NCBI RefSeq assembly: GCF_016462545.1
Contig: NZ_JAEMTA010000005.1
Location: 1 to 61,143, forward strand
DNA from: Mycolicibacterium sp.
GTDB lineage: Bacteria > Actinomycetota > Actinomycetes > Mycobacteriales > Mycobacteriaceae
DNA: 61,143 nt
Direction: 5' to 3'
Made by a program: the position numbers and the translations under genes. The notes under the pieces were generated by a model. It saw only the letters and a list, made by a program, of their open reading frames with translations. It did no database searches and had not been told where the DNA came from. Shown one piece after another: positions 37,570-47,856 of this stretch. Positions within the stretch are counted from its first letter, which is position 1, and each line of letters begins with the position of its first letter.

Positions 37570-38508
37570 TCACTCCCCGGTCTGCGAGGTGGGGAAGTGG
37601 TCCGGTAGTTCCACCCACCCTGGCGGCACGTCCGCGTTGAGGACCAGATTCACGAACCGGCCGACTGCGGCGGTCGCGGCTCGAATGGGGCACCACTGCA
37701 GGGTGTATGGCAGGTACTGCGGAGGTGACAGCGGTATCAAGGGGTTGCCGAAGTCGACTCCGGCGCTTGCCGTCGTCGTGAGAATCCAGTCGACGTCGGC
37801 CTGGTCGGCCCATCGCCGTGCGGAGAAGTCGATGTCGTCGAGTTCGATCGTGGGCGGCGAGATGCCTGCCGCCTCGAGCACCTGGCGCATCGCCATGGGG
37901 CTCGAGGGGTAGAGGTCGGCGCTACGCAGCCCAAGGGTCTCCACGGACATCTCCTCGAGGGACACCTTCTGGCGCCCCGCGAATCGGTGATCCGGCCGCA
38001 CGCTCACGACCAACGGTTCGGCGCAGAACACCTCGCTGATGACTCCCGGCGGATCGGGCACCAGCCCGCAGGTGATCGTCACGTCGACGATGCCGTCCGG
38101 GATGGCGCTGTGGAAGTCGGACAACCACATTCGCTGTACGACCAACTCGACGTCGGGTGCTTCGCGCCGGAGCGCGGCGGTGAGATGAGGCGTCAGGGTG
38201 GGGACGACGGGAGGCGTAACCCCAAGTCTGACCGTGCCCGCGTCACCGCCGGCGATCCGACGAACCGCCGCGTCGGCACCGGCGACGTCCTCGAGGATGG
38301 CCCGAGCACGGCTCAGTAGCTCGACACCGGCCTCGGTCAGGGCCACCCTGCGGGTGGTGCGGGTGAACAGCGGTGTGCCCAGATCGCGCTCGAGGCGCCG
38401 CACCAGATCGGAGAGCGTCGGCTGGCCGATGTGCAGCTTCTCGGCTGCGCGCTTGAAGTGCAGTTCGTCGGCGACGGTCACGAACGCTTCGAGTTGCCGC
38501 AGCTCCAC
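37570..38508 (-). CDS. LysR-family transcriptional regulator
   Basis: A 312-residue LTTR. N-terminal winged HTH (VELRQLEAFVTVADELHFKRAAEKLHIGQPTLSDLVRRLE, residues 1-60) and a C-terminal periplasmic-binding-like effector domain. Start GTG 38508 begins the HTH exactly at the usual point; upstream extension is unsupported. It is divergent from the hydrolase at 38657, with 148 bp between starts and an inverted repeat at 38539-38560, so it likely regulates that hydrolase. Confidence 0.9.
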   Translation of the reverse strand: MELRQLEAFVTVADELHFKRAAEKLHIGQPTLSDLVRRLERDLGTPLFTRTTRRVALTEAGVELLSRARAILEDVAGADAAVRRIAGGDAGTVRLGVTPPVVPTLTPHLTAALRREAPDVELVVQRMWLSDFHSAIPDGIVDVTITCGLVPDPPGVISEVFCAEPLVVSVRPDHRFAGRQKVSLEEMSVETLGLRSADLYPSSPMAMRQVLEAAGISPPTIELDDIDFSARRWADQADVDWILTTTASAGVDFGNPLIPLSPPQYLPYTLQWCPIRAATAAVGRFVNLVLNADVPPGWVELPDHFPTSQTGE

Positions 38509-38538
38509 GACGTGATGGTATGCCGCGCCGGCGGTGCG

Positions 38539-38560
38539 GCGCCGACCGATTGATCGGCGC
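38539..38560. promoter_or_regulatory. Candidate LysR binding site
   Basis: GCGCCGA and TCGGCGC form perfect 7-bp arms 8 bp apart in the divergent promoter region, about 30 bp from the LysR gene start. LTTR sites are usually interrupted dyads at such places. Confidence 0.4.
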
Positions 38561-38656
38561 ACGCGATCGCCGTGTTCGCGTTTTCCCCCTTTTTCCGCTG
38601 GACCGCACCGCGCAAGGTAAACGTCGAGGATCACGACCCGCCGAGAGAGGACCACC

Positions 38657-39523
38657 ATGTCCGCCTTCAGTACGCGCTACCGCACCGCGACGATCGACGG
38701 GCTCGAGGTCTTCTACCGGGAGGCGGGTGACCCCACCAACCCGACGCTGTTGTTGCTCCACGGGTTTCCGTCGAGTTCGCACATGTTTCGCAATCTGATC
38801 GAATCGCTTTCCGACACTTACCATCTGGTGGCTCCCGATCACATCGGATTCGGGCGCTCGTCGATGCCGTCGGTCACGCAGTTCGACTACGGCTTCGATC
38901 GGCTCACCGAGATCACCGCGAAGTTGATCGAGCAGATCGGACTGGACCGCTTCGCCATCTACATCCACGACTACGGCGCGCCCATCGGGCTACGCATCGC
39001 GACCGCCCAACCCGACAGGATCACCGCGATCATCACGCAGAGCGGTAACGCCTACGTAGAGGGCTTCACACCGTTCTGGGACATCCTCTTCGCCCACGCC
39101 GAGAACCGCGCGGCCAACGAGGACGGGGTGCGGGAGTACCTGACGCTGGAGAAGACGCGGTGGCAGTACACCCACGGCGTGCCCGCGGACCGGCTGGATC
39201 GCATCGCTCCCGAGGCGTGGCTCTTGGACCAGGCCGGTCTGGATCGCAGGGGAAACGACGCGATCCAGTTGCAGCTGTTCTGGGACTACCAGTTCAACCT
39301 CGACGGCTACCCGAAGTTTCAGGAGTACTTCCGGACGTTCCAGCCTCCGCTGCTGGTCACGTGGGGCAAGAATGACGAGATCTTCGGCGCCGCAGGGGCG
39401 GAGGCCTTCCGGCGTGATCTTCCGAACGGCGAATATCACCTACTCGACGCCGGTCACTTCGCCTTGGAGAGTCACGGCGAGGAGATCAGCGGGTACGTCA
39501 GGGAATTCTTGGGCCGACTATGA
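38657..39523 (+). CDS. Asp-nucleophile alpha/beta hydrolase, paralogue of the 25616 gene
   Basis: A 288-residue hydrolase closely related to the product of 25616-26482 along its whole length (shared FYREAG, HGxPxSSHMxRN, DYGAPxG, GNAYVEGF and WQYTHGV). Nucleophile Asp105 in IHDYGAPIG, catalytic His in DAGHFALES. Haloalkane dehalogenase- or epoxide hydrolase-type chemistry is likely; the exact substrate is unknown. ATG 38657 follows AGAGAGGACCACC. It is 13 bp upstream of the PPOX-like gene and divergent from a LysR regulator. Confidence 0.86.
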   Translation: MSAFSTRYRTATIDGLEVFYREAGDPTNPTLLLLHGFPSSSHMFRNLIESLSDTYHLVAPDHIGFGRSSMPSVTQFDYGFDRLTEITAKLIEQIGLDRFAIYIHDYGAPIGLRIATAQPDRITAIITQSGNAYVEGFTPFWDILFAHAENRAANEDGVREYLTLEKTRWQYTHGVPADRLDRIAPEAWLLDQAGLDRRGNDAIQLQLFWDYQFNLDGYPKFQEYFRTFQPPLLVTWGKNDEIFGAAGAEAFRRDLPNGEYHLLDAGHFALESHGEEISGYVREFLGRL

Positions 39524-39536
39524 CAGTTGAGCGGGC

Positions 39537-40214
39537 ATGAGTACTCGGTACCCGGCGATCGCCTTCACCGATGACGTGCGGGCGGTCCAGCATCTGCACG
39601 GCAGCGATCGGATCTATGAGCGCAAGCGCGTCATCGGAGCGGCCGCCACCGAAGCCGAGAGGCTGACCGACGACGAGGGGCGATTCCTCGCCGAGCGGGA
39701 CGGCTTCTACCTCGCCACCGTGAGCGCCACCGGATGGCCGTACGTCCAATTCCGCGGTGGACCGGCCGGATTCATTCGAGTGCTGGATGATCGCACGATC
39801 GGGTGGGCCGACTTCCGCGGAAATCTGCAGTACATCAGCACGGGCAATCTCGCCGGAAACGATCGGGTGGCGATGATCGCCGTCGACTACGCCCGCCGAC
39901 GACGGTTGAAGGTCTTCGGCCATGCCCGGATCGTCGGAGTCGACGAGGATCCCGCGTTGGTGGCGTCGGTGGGTGATCCCGCCTACGACGCGGTGGCAGA
40001 GCGTGCCGTCATCGTGACCGTGGATGCGTTCGACTGGAACTGCCCCCAGCACATCACTCCGCGATTCACTGCCGGGGAACTCGAACCCTTCGTGGGGGAC
40101 CTGCGGCAGCGTCTGTCGGCGCTGGAAGGTGAGAACGCCGCACTTAGAGCGCAGTTGTCGGAGGCTCAGGCCGCGAGCGGCAGCGCGAAGACCGGGGTGC
40201 AGATCTCGAAGTAG
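39537..40214 (+). CDS. Pyridoxamine 5'-phosphate oxidase-fold flavoprotein
   Basis: A 225-residue split-barrel protein of the PPOX family. FYLATVSATGWPYVQFRGGPAGFIRVLDDRTIGWADFRGN is the flavin-binding core, and the last 40 residues form a probable coiled coil (LRQRLSALEGENAALRAQLSEAQ). Such proteins bind FMN or F420 and act as oxidoreductases. It is 13 bp after the hydrolase gene and probably co-transcribed. Its 3' end overlaps a small gene on the other strand. Confidence 0.82.
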   Translation: MSTRYPAIAFTDDVRAVQHLHGSDRIYERKRVIGAAATEAERLTDDEGRFLAERDGFYLATVSATGWPYVQFRGGPAGFIRVLDDRTIGWADFRGNLQYISTGNLAGNDRVAMIAVDYARRRRLKVFGHARIVGVDEDPALVASVGDPAYDAVAERAVIVTVDAFDWNCPQHITPRFTAGELEPFVGDLRQRLSALEGENAALRAQLSEAQAASGSAKTGVQISK

Positions 40215-40342
40215 ACCTCGCCACAGGGTGGGCACGACACGTCGTATCGGAGTCCGCCGCCCTCGTTGGCGTCGAGACGGAAGGACAGTGGGCCCGAGCA
40301 TGTGGGGCAGTGGGTCGCGCCGTCGTCGATCGAAGGAGTCAT
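40166..40342 (-). CDS. Small zinc-ribbon protein
   Basis: A 58-residue protein with two Cys pairs, CPTC and CPPC, about 20 residues apart, typical of a zinc ribbon. The start ATG 40342 has GAAAGG upstream. The last 49 bp overlap the PPOX-like gene in antisense. The cysteine pattern supports a real protein, but it is short and no homologue is recalled. Confidence 0.5.
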   Translation of the reverse strand: MTPSIDDGATHCPTCSGPLSFRLDANEGGGLRYDVSCPPCGEVYFEICTPVFALPLAA

Positions 40343-40639
40343 GGCCGGGCCTTTCTCGAGGGGCGATCCGTTCGCTGTCACTAACTACCCACGAAGCTAG
40401 CTAGTCAACCTAATAGATTGCTTAGAGAGTTTGCCCTGTCCGGCAGATGTGCTGAGTCTCACGAGTCGCATGGCCACTGCGACCGAATTCATGAGTAAAA
40501 TCGAGTTTGCTCCTGACCGTGCCGTGGACGGCTCGAGGGTTCCGACCCGGATTTCACCGGACGGCAGCGGGCGTACAGCTAAAAATATTGGGCGACAGGC
40601 TAATTGGAGTCTGGTTCGTCGGTTGACAAGGAGGACAGC

Positions 40640-42076
40640 GTGGCGGAGTTGACCCGTAGCCATGCGGGCCAGCGATGGCGGGCGCGTCAGCGCGAGATGT
40701 TGAACCGCATGGTGCGGGAGACCGATCCACCGACGGGAAGCCTGCCGCGGATCTCCGCGAATCGCGTGCTCGACGCGGAGTACAGCGCGCGGGTGGGTGA
40801 GGTTCTCGACCTGGCCGCGACGATTGGCGCGATCCTGATGGCGTCGGGCATGCCGGCGACCGCCACCATGGACCAGGTGGCGGGCATCGCTGGTGCGTAT
40901 GGCATCGAGCGTTGCGAGGTCGACGTCATCAACACGACGATTCACGTCTCCGCCTACCGAGGACCCACGGTGGCGCCCGCCAGCACCCTCCACATCGTGC
41001 GGTCCCGGTCGATGGACTTCAGCCGACTGGCGGCCATCGATCGACTCATCGGTCGCATCCGGGCGGGCGAGGTATCTCCGTCGGACGCTCGCGACGAACT
41101 CGACGCCATCAGTACCGCCCCGCACCCATACAAGCGCTGGATCGCGACGCTGGCCTGGGGTGCACTGGCATTCGCCACCGCGGGAACCCTTGGTGCGAGT
41201 TTGCTGGCTTGTGCGGTGAGCGCGCTGAGCGCGATGACGATCGACCGGGTCAACCGGCGACTCAACAGGCAAGGACTTCCGTTCTTCTTCCAGTACGCGG
41301 TGGGTGGCGCGATCGCGACCGCACCGCCGTTGGTGCTCTACTGGCTCAGTCCCAGGCTTGGTTTTCACTTCGAACCGACGGTCGCGATCGCAGCCGGACT
41401 CGTCGTGCTCCTTGCGGGGCTCTCACTGGTGGGCTCGGTCGGCGACGTGATCACGGGTGCCCCGGTGACGGCGGCAGCCCGGTTCTTCGAATTGGTCATG
41501 ATGACCGCTGCGACGATCGCCGGTGTGGCACTGGTGCTGCACCTCGCCAACCGCTTCGGCGCACCGTTCGTCGCGATCAGTGCGGACGGACCGCCCGCCT
41601 TGGCGGAGTTACCTGCTCGTGTCGCATTCGGTGCGGCCAGCGCGGCCGCCTACGCCCTGGCCTGCTACGCCGAGCGCTCCGCAGCGGTGGCCGCGGCGTT
41701 CGGTGGCGCGGTGGGCACCGTGGTGTTCCTTCTGGCTCAGGGTGCCGGTTTGGGCGCCGTCGTCGGATCCTTCGCGGCAGCAGTGTTGATCGGTCTGGTC
41801 GGTCAGCTGATGGAACGCCGCAACCTGGCGCCCCCGATGGTCGTGTCGATCACCGGCATCGTGCCCCTGCTGCCCGGCCTCGCGCTGCTGCACGGCATCT
41901 ACGCCATCCTCAACGATCAGCACGCGGTCGGATTCGCCTCGGTGCTGGGTGCCTTGGCGATCGGCACCGCGCTCGCTGCGGGCGTCACCCTGGGTGAGTG
42001 GAGTTCGTGGAAGGTTCGCCGGCGCCGCCTGCAGGAACGCCGCGGTAGCCGCGGAACACGGCTCGCGGACAGATGA
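40640..42076 (+). CDS. ThrE-like threonine/serine exporter family membrane protein
   Basis: A 478-residue protein with an N-terminal cytosolic DUF1212 domain (LDLAATIGAILMASGMPATATMDQV to about residue 160) and about ten membrane helices in the C-terminal half (including the DUF3815-type part). This matches ThrE amino-acid exporters such as the one in Corynebacterium and Rv3737. GTG 40640 follows a strong AAGGAGG. The 297-bp upstream gap (40343-40639) contains an AT-rich patch with TAAAAATATT near 40580, probably its promoter; I see no gene there. Confidence 0.85.
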   Translation: MAELTRSHAGQRWRARQREMLNRMVRETDPPTGSLPRISANRVLDAEYSARVGEVLDLAATIGAILMASGMPATATMDQVAGIAGAYGIERCEVDVINTTIHVSAYRGPTVAPASTLHIVRSRSMDFSRLAAIDRLIGRIRAGEVSPSDARDELDAISTAPHPYKRWIATLAWGALAFATAGTLGASLLACAVSALSAMTIDRVNRRLNRQGLPFFFQYAVGGAIATAPPLVLYWLSPRLGFHFEPTVAIAAGLVVLLAGLSLVGSVGDVITGAPVTAAARFFELVMMTAATIAGVALVLHLANRFGAPFVAISADGPPALAELPARVAFGAASAAAYALACYAERSAAVAAAFGGAVGTVVFLLAQGAGLGAVVGSFAAAVLIGLVGQLMERRNLAPPMVVSITGIVPLLPGLALLHGIYAILNDQHAVGFASVLGALAIGTALAAGVTLGEWSSWKVRRRRLQERRGSRGTRLADR

Positions 42077-42124
42077 CACCTACGTCGGCCGGCTAGCTCC
42101 GTCCGAGGCGACGAGCACCGTCGA

Positions 42125-42159
42125 TGAAGGGGTCGAGCCCTCAGGACTCGACCCCTTCA
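42125..42159. terminator. Bidirectional hairpin between thrE-like gene and whiB3
   Basis: A perfect 13-bp stem (42125-42137 with 42147-42159) with a 9-nt loop lies midway in the 142-bp gap between two convergent genes. It lacks a U tract but is well placed to end both transcripts. Confidence 0.7.
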
Positions 42160-42218
42160 CTGACGTGAGACTCGTAGGTTTCGCCGGTCTGCTCGGCGGT
42201 GTGGCGCGTGTCGGCGGA

Positions 42219-42509
42219 CTAGGACGCGCGGCGGATGCCCCGCTTGAGCAGTAGCTCGCGCTCGGACTCGCTGAGGCCACCCCAGATGCCGTAGGGCTCC
42301 CCGACCGCAAGGGCGTGGGAACGGCACTGAGCGACGACCGGGCAACTCCGGCACATCTCCTTGGCGCGCATTTCCCGCTGGGCCCTGGCGCGTCCGCGCT
42401 CGCCGTCGGGATGGAAGAACATCGAGGAATCAACGCCCCGGCAAAGTCCTGACATCTGCCAATCCCAGATGTCGGCGTTGGGCCCGGGCAACTGCTGCGG
42501 CTGTGGCAT
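42219..42509 (-). CDS. whiB3: Redox-sensing transcription factor WhiB3
   Basis: WhiB-family iron-sulfur regulator of 96 residues. Four cluster cysteines C23, C53, C56 and C62 and the GIWGG turn (74-78) are present. The sequence PQQLPGPNADIWDWQ and FFHPDGERGRAR closely matches recalled WhiB3 (Rv3416), and the location beside sigD agrees. WhiB3 binds a [4Fe-4S] cluster, interacts with SigA and tunes lipid and redox metabolism. AGAGAGGGG precedes ATG 42509. Confidence 0.96.
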   Translation of the reverse strand: MPQPQQLPGPNADIWDWQMSGLCRGVDSSMFFHPDGERGRARAQREMRAKEMCRSCPVVAQCRSHALAVGEPYGIWGGLSESERELLLKRGIRRAS

Positions 42510-42608
42510 TGGGAAAACCCCTCTCTACGCGCATCTTTCGCAAGCGAAGGAAAGCGTGAGTCGTATAACCGATCCGAGCTCGTGTCGCCGATGACTACTC
42601 GTGCACAC

Positions 42609-42638
42609 AAACTAGAAGGGCTCGTGAACATGGGTCAA
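42609..42638 (-). promoter_or_regulatory. Promoter of whiB3
   Basis: On the minus strand TTGACC (42638-42633) and TAGTTT (42614-42609) are separated by 18 bp, a good SigA-type promoter. The predicted start near 42602 gives a leader of about 93 nt. The rest of the 439-bp divergent gap (42510-42948) shows no gene; only a -10-like TAGCGT at 42935 for the rightward gene was found. Confidence 0.6.
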
Positions 42639-42948
42639 TAGCCCGCGCATGTGCTCAACCACATAAGAGCAGGCCGAGAATTTACATCACGTTCATCAAT
42701 GCGACGCGCGCGCAACGAGAGAAGTGATCACGAATCGGCGACTGTGCGATCTCGGTTCGTGTTTGTGCTGTTCGCGTGCCGCCACGCTCGGCGGCCGCGA
42801 ACGGCGGCGTACGCGGCAGTTGACATGGGCGTAACACGGCGACCATGAACTGTTAACCGAACTCGAACTTCTTACGAATCGTCGACGTGATCGTCGGTAT
42901 CGGGTCCCATCCCCGGGCAGGTCGCGCGCGTTGATAGCGTCGCCGCGG

Positions 42949-43728
42949 ATGAAGGCATTCGTCGAGGTGGCATTCGGGGACGATCCCGGACGTTGGCCGC
43001 TGCCTGCGCCGATCAGCCCCGACGAGCTGTGGCTGCGGGCGGTGGCGGCAGGTGGGCAGGGCCGCTACGCCAGCGCGCTGTCCGACCTCGACTTGCTCGA
43101 GCGCACGCAACCCGGTGGCGCCCTGGCGTCGCTCGCGTTCAGCACGCGAGCCTCCTTCCTCAGGCAACTTGGCGGCCACCACGCCGCGAGAACCTGGGAC
43201 GGCCGGGCCTGGGCGCTCGCGACGTCGGACGTCCCTGCGGCGGCTGACGCGTTGATCGGCCTGGCCGCCGACGCGCTGGGCGTCGGCCGGTTTCCGCTGT
43301 CGGGCCGGTTGTTGCGCCGCGCGGCCGACCTGCTGGACGGCGACACCTCGGGTCGGCTGCCCGTGCGGCTGGCCTGGGTGCGAGCTGAGCTGGCGATGTT
43401 CACCGGCGACGGGAACGCAGCGGTCGGGCATGCGGACGGCGCGGTCGAGCTGGCCGCGCGGTGGAGTTCCGCGCGGCACGCCGCGAAATCCCAGGTCGTG
43501 CTTGCCGCTGCCCTGTGCAGCGCGGGCGATTTGCCTGCCTCTCGCCGGGTAGCGGATGGGGCACTACGGACGTCCGAGCTGCACGGGCTGATACCGCTGA
43601 GCTGGGCCTTGGCCTGCCTCCTCGCCGACATCGGCAGCGCCGAACACTCGCCGTCGCAGATCGCCGCAGTTCGCGACCGGTTAGCCGAGGTCGTTCGCCA
43701 CCGCGGCGGTACGTGGACGGCGCGGTGA
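42949..43728 (+). CDS. Helical-repeat (TPR-like) protein of unknown function (Rv3415c position)
   Basis: A 259-residue Ala/Leu-rich protein predicted as stacked helices (for example LWLRAVAAGGQGRYASALSDLDLLER and RLPVRLAWVRAELAMFTGDGNAAVGHADGAVELAARW), which looks like degenerate TPR repeats. No signal or membrane segment. ATG 42949 lies 8 nt after TAGCGT (42935-42940), suggesting a leaderless transcript. It sits between whiB3 and sigD as in M. tuberculosis. Its function is not known to me. Confidence 0.8.
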   Translation: MKAFVEVAFGDDPGRWPLPAPISPDELWLRAVAAGGQGRYASALSDLDLLERTQPGGALASLAFSTRASFLRQLGGHHAARTWDGRAWALATSDVPAAADALIGLAADALGVGRFPLSGRLLRRAADLLDGDTSGRLPVRLAWVRAELAMFTGDGNAAVGHADGAVELAARWSSARHAAKSQVVLAAALCSAGDLPASRRVADGALRTSELHGLIPLSWALACLLADIGSAEHSPSQIAAVRDRLAEVVRHRGGTWTAR

Positions 43729-43816
43729 CTCAGCGAGTCACTCCTGGATCACTAGTCTTTAGCTGACCCACCCGCCGAGAGATGCCCCATCCGTAACGCT
43801 GGAGATACTGCCCACG

Positions 43817-44395
43817 ATGACAATTTCGGGAGACAGTCTCGATGGTGTCGTGGCCAGAGCGGTCAACGGCGATCGAGATGCACTCCGGGAAGTGCTGGAG
43901 ACCATCCGGCCGATCGTCTTCCGGTATTGCCGGGCGAGGATCGGATCTGCGGAACGCAGCGGTCTGTCAGCTGACGACGTGGCTCAGGAGGTGTGCTTGG
44001 CCGCCATCACGGCGCTGCCGCGCTACAAGGATCAGGGACGACCGTTCCTGGCCTTCGTCTATGGCATCGCCGCACACAAGGTCGCTGACGCTCACCGCGC
44101 TCAGGGGCGCAACCGCGCCGACGCGACCGACACCCTGCCGGACCGACCTTCCATGGAGGCCGGCCCGGAGCAGATGGCGATCGACTCCGATGCCGCCCAG
44201 CGGATGAACAAGCTGCTGGCGATTCTGCCGGAGAAGCAGCGCGAAATCCTGGTCCTCCGCGTGGTCGTCGGCATGAGTGCCGAAGAGACCGCCGAGGCAG
44301 TCGGCAGCACGGCGGGAGCCGTGCGCGTCGCCCAGCACCGCGCCCTGGCACGACTCAAGGGTGAGTTGAGCGGAACGGGGCGCGCAGATGCCTGA
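43817..44395 (+). CDS. sigD: ECF RNA polymerase sigma factor SigD
   Basis: ECF sigma factor, 192 residues. Region 2 covers about residues 20-95 (LSADDVAQEVCLAAITALPRY, AFVYGIAAHKVADAHR), and region 4 about 130-185 (ILPEKQREILVLRVVVGMSAEETAEAVGSTAGAVRVAQHRALARLK). It overlaps the anti-sigma gene by 8 bp. In mycobacteria SigD responds to nutrient limitation through stepwise degradation of RsdA. A TAGTCT -10-like box is about 60 bp upstream. Confidence 0.96.
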   Translation: MTISGDSLDGVVARAVNGDRDALREVLETIRPIVFRYCRARIGSAERSGLSADDVAQEVCLAAITALPRYKDQGRPFLAFVYGIAAHKVADAHRAQGRNRADATDTLPDRPSMEAGPEQMAIDSDAAQRMNKLLAILPEKQREILVLRVVVGMSAEETAEAVGSTAGAVRVAQHRALARLKGELSGTGRADA

Positions 44396-45551
44396 CTTCG
44401 GACGTTGGAACTCGAGCGGTGGAGATCCATCCCTCAACGAGATCAACCGCGCCGATCGCTTCTTCGAGTCGCTCGCTGCCAAGCAGCCGGTCTACTCCAC
44501 GGACCCCGCGGAAGCCGAACTCGCCTTCCTGATGTCTGGTTGGCGCGATGACGTGCGCGACGCACCCATCACCGCCCCCGTCACGCCCCGCGACGCCGTC
44601 GAGGCGCTGAACGGTGCAATGGCCAGGAATCGAGGGCCTCGCAGGTCGTTTGCCGTCGTCGGTTCCGTGGCGGCCGCGATGTTGTGCATCGGCGGTTTCG
44701 GGACCGCGGTGTATGGGGCCGGACCGGGCGACGCGCTGTACGGAATGCGGTCATCGTTGTTCGGTCAGCAGGAGGTCACCCGCGACGATCGGGTCTCCCT
44801 GGCGTCGGCCCAGCTTGCACAGGTGCAGCAGCTGATCGACAACGGTCAGTGGCAGGAGGCGCAGGACAAGCTCGTCGCCGTGAGCACGGCCGTGCAAGAC
44901 GTCGGTCAGACCGAGCAGAAGCAGCAGCTCGTCGAGCAGTGGAACGCACTGACGTACAAGGTGGTCGAACAGGATCCCGCCGCGACACTCCCGCCGGGAG
45001 AACCGTTGCCCGTGCTGCCGTCGTCTCCATTGACCTGGCTGCCGGTGCCCGTCATCGACACGACCACCTCCGAGTCGACGTCGACGACCTCGGAGACCTC
45101 GGTGAGTTCGACGACTGGTTCGTCGGTTCCCTCCGAGTTGCTGCAGACGCCGCCGTCCGACGGATCGACGTCGCCGTCCTCCACATCTACAACCGCGTCG
45201 ACGCCTTCGTCGTCACCGACTACTGCGTCGTCGTCCAGCTCGTCGACGCCACCCAGTTCCGCACCGTCGCCGACCGCGGTTCCGCCCCCGCCGACCAGCG
45301 CCGCCCCGTCGAGCACCACGACGACGACCACGACGACTGCGCAGCGTGAGGCGGAGGCGACCCAACAGGCATCGACATCGGTCGCGCCGCCGGTCGTCCG
45401 ATCGACGTCGCCTGCTGTCGCATCGCCGCCGGCATCGGCTTCGGCCCCCGCGTCGGCGCCAGTGGAATCCAGGGCACCCGCGAGCTCGACGTCCCCTGCG
45501 GAACGGCCGAGTAGTGAACCAACCACCACGACGGTGTTGCCGCCGGCCTAG
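44388..45551 (+). CDS. rsdA: Anti-sigma-D factor RsdA
   Basis: A 387-residue membrane-anchored anti-sigma factor. The N-terminal 85 residues carry the SigD-binding part (EINRADRFFESLAAKQPV, FLMSGWRDDVRDAPI). One membrane helix spans about residues 88-110. An extracytoplasmic domain contains QVQQLIDNGQWQEAQDKL. Then comes a 160-residue Ser/Thr/Pro low-complexity tail. It is cotranslated with sigD (8-bp overlap), and membrane topology fits regulated proteolysis. Confidence 0.92.
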   Translation: MPDFGRWNSSGGDPSLNEINRADRFFESLAAKQPVYSTDPAEAELAFLMSGWRDDVRDAPITAPVTPRDAVEALNGAMARNRGPRRSFAVVGSVAAAMLCIGGFGTAVYGAGPGDALYGMRSSLFGQQEVTRDDRVSLASAQLAQVQQLIDNGQWQEAQDKLVAVSTAVQDVGQTEQKQQLVEQWNALTYKVVEQDPAATLPPGEPLPVLPSSPLTWLPVPVIDTTTSESTSTTSETSVSSTTGSSVPSELLQTPPSDGSTSPSSTSTTASTPSSSPTTASSSSSSTPPSSAPSPTAVPPPPTSAAPSSTTTTTTTTAQREAEATQQASTSVAPPVVRSTSPAVASPPASASAPASAPVESRAPASSTSPAERPSSEPTTTTVLPPA

Positions 45552-45706
45552 GGCGATGGCAGGGCGGAGACCGTCAGCAAATGGGCCGCTCGATCGGTAC
45601 GGGAGCCGAACACGGCGGCGTCCGCCCGAAGGTGCGGGCAGCAATCACCGAACGGAAATGTCAGTAGATCTGAGCGCCACGAGGGCGCGCCGAGCGCGGT
45701 ACGCCG

Positions 45707-46111
45707 TCAGCGATATCCGTCGGACTCCGTGGTCGCCTCGTTGAGCGACGCATCGGCGTAGCCGCGGCAGTAGTCCCAGGTCACGTAAGCATCGGGTTCG
45801 GGGTCGTACGCCGGCTCGTGGGGGCGCACCGTACCGTCGACCAACAGCTGCAGAAGGTTGGCCCGCAACATGTCCCAGTCGTGATAGTGGTCCTGCTGGC
45901 ACTCGTCGCAACACACGACCAAACCGCGAATTCCCTTGTGCGCCAACAGGGCTTCGTAGACGGCTAGATCGGCGAGGTCGGCCTCGACCGCGATGCGTTC
46001 CTGAGGGTCCAGGGGCTGGCCCGGCTCCAGTGCGTCCAGTGCCGCCGTGGGATCGCTCGGATCATCGGCGAAGGGGTCGGGCGGCAAACCCGGTGGCAGA
46101 TGGTCACGCAC
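45707..46111 (-). CDS. DUF5319 family protein (Rv3412 position)
   Basis: A 134-residue acidic cytosolic protein with a conserved cysteine/histidine motif CCDECQQDHYHDWDM and the segment YVTWDYCRGYAD. It is conserved in actinobacteria beside sigD/rsdA and guaB2. The CCxxC and following histidines suggest metal binding; no function is known to me. It is convergent with rsdA (155-bp gap, nothing seen in it) and divergent from guaB2. Confidence 0.85.
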   Translation of the reverse strand: MRDHLPPGLPPDPFADDPSDPTAALDALEPGQPLDPQERIAVEADLADLAVYEALLAHKGIRGLVVCCDECQQDHYHDWDMLRANLLQLLVDGTVRPHEPAYDPEPDAYVTWDYCRGYADASLNEATTESDGYR

Positions 46112-46246
46112 GGCTCCACACTACGCAGCACGGCGGGTATCGCGCCAGCGGTCAGCGCCGCAGTCGACAGCATTTCTGAGCATGTCTTCGTGTTCCAACC
46201 GCGTTGCCAATGGCGCGTGGGAGCCAAGCGCCGCGCCCCGCCCCGA

Positions 46247-47842
<1,596 letters not shown>

Positions 47843-47856
47843 GAACTCGAACCAAC

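Noticed and set aside
38586..38592. C/T-rich run before the hydrolase as a slippage site
   Set aside because: It is a short non-coding tract in a promoter region with no frame consequence.
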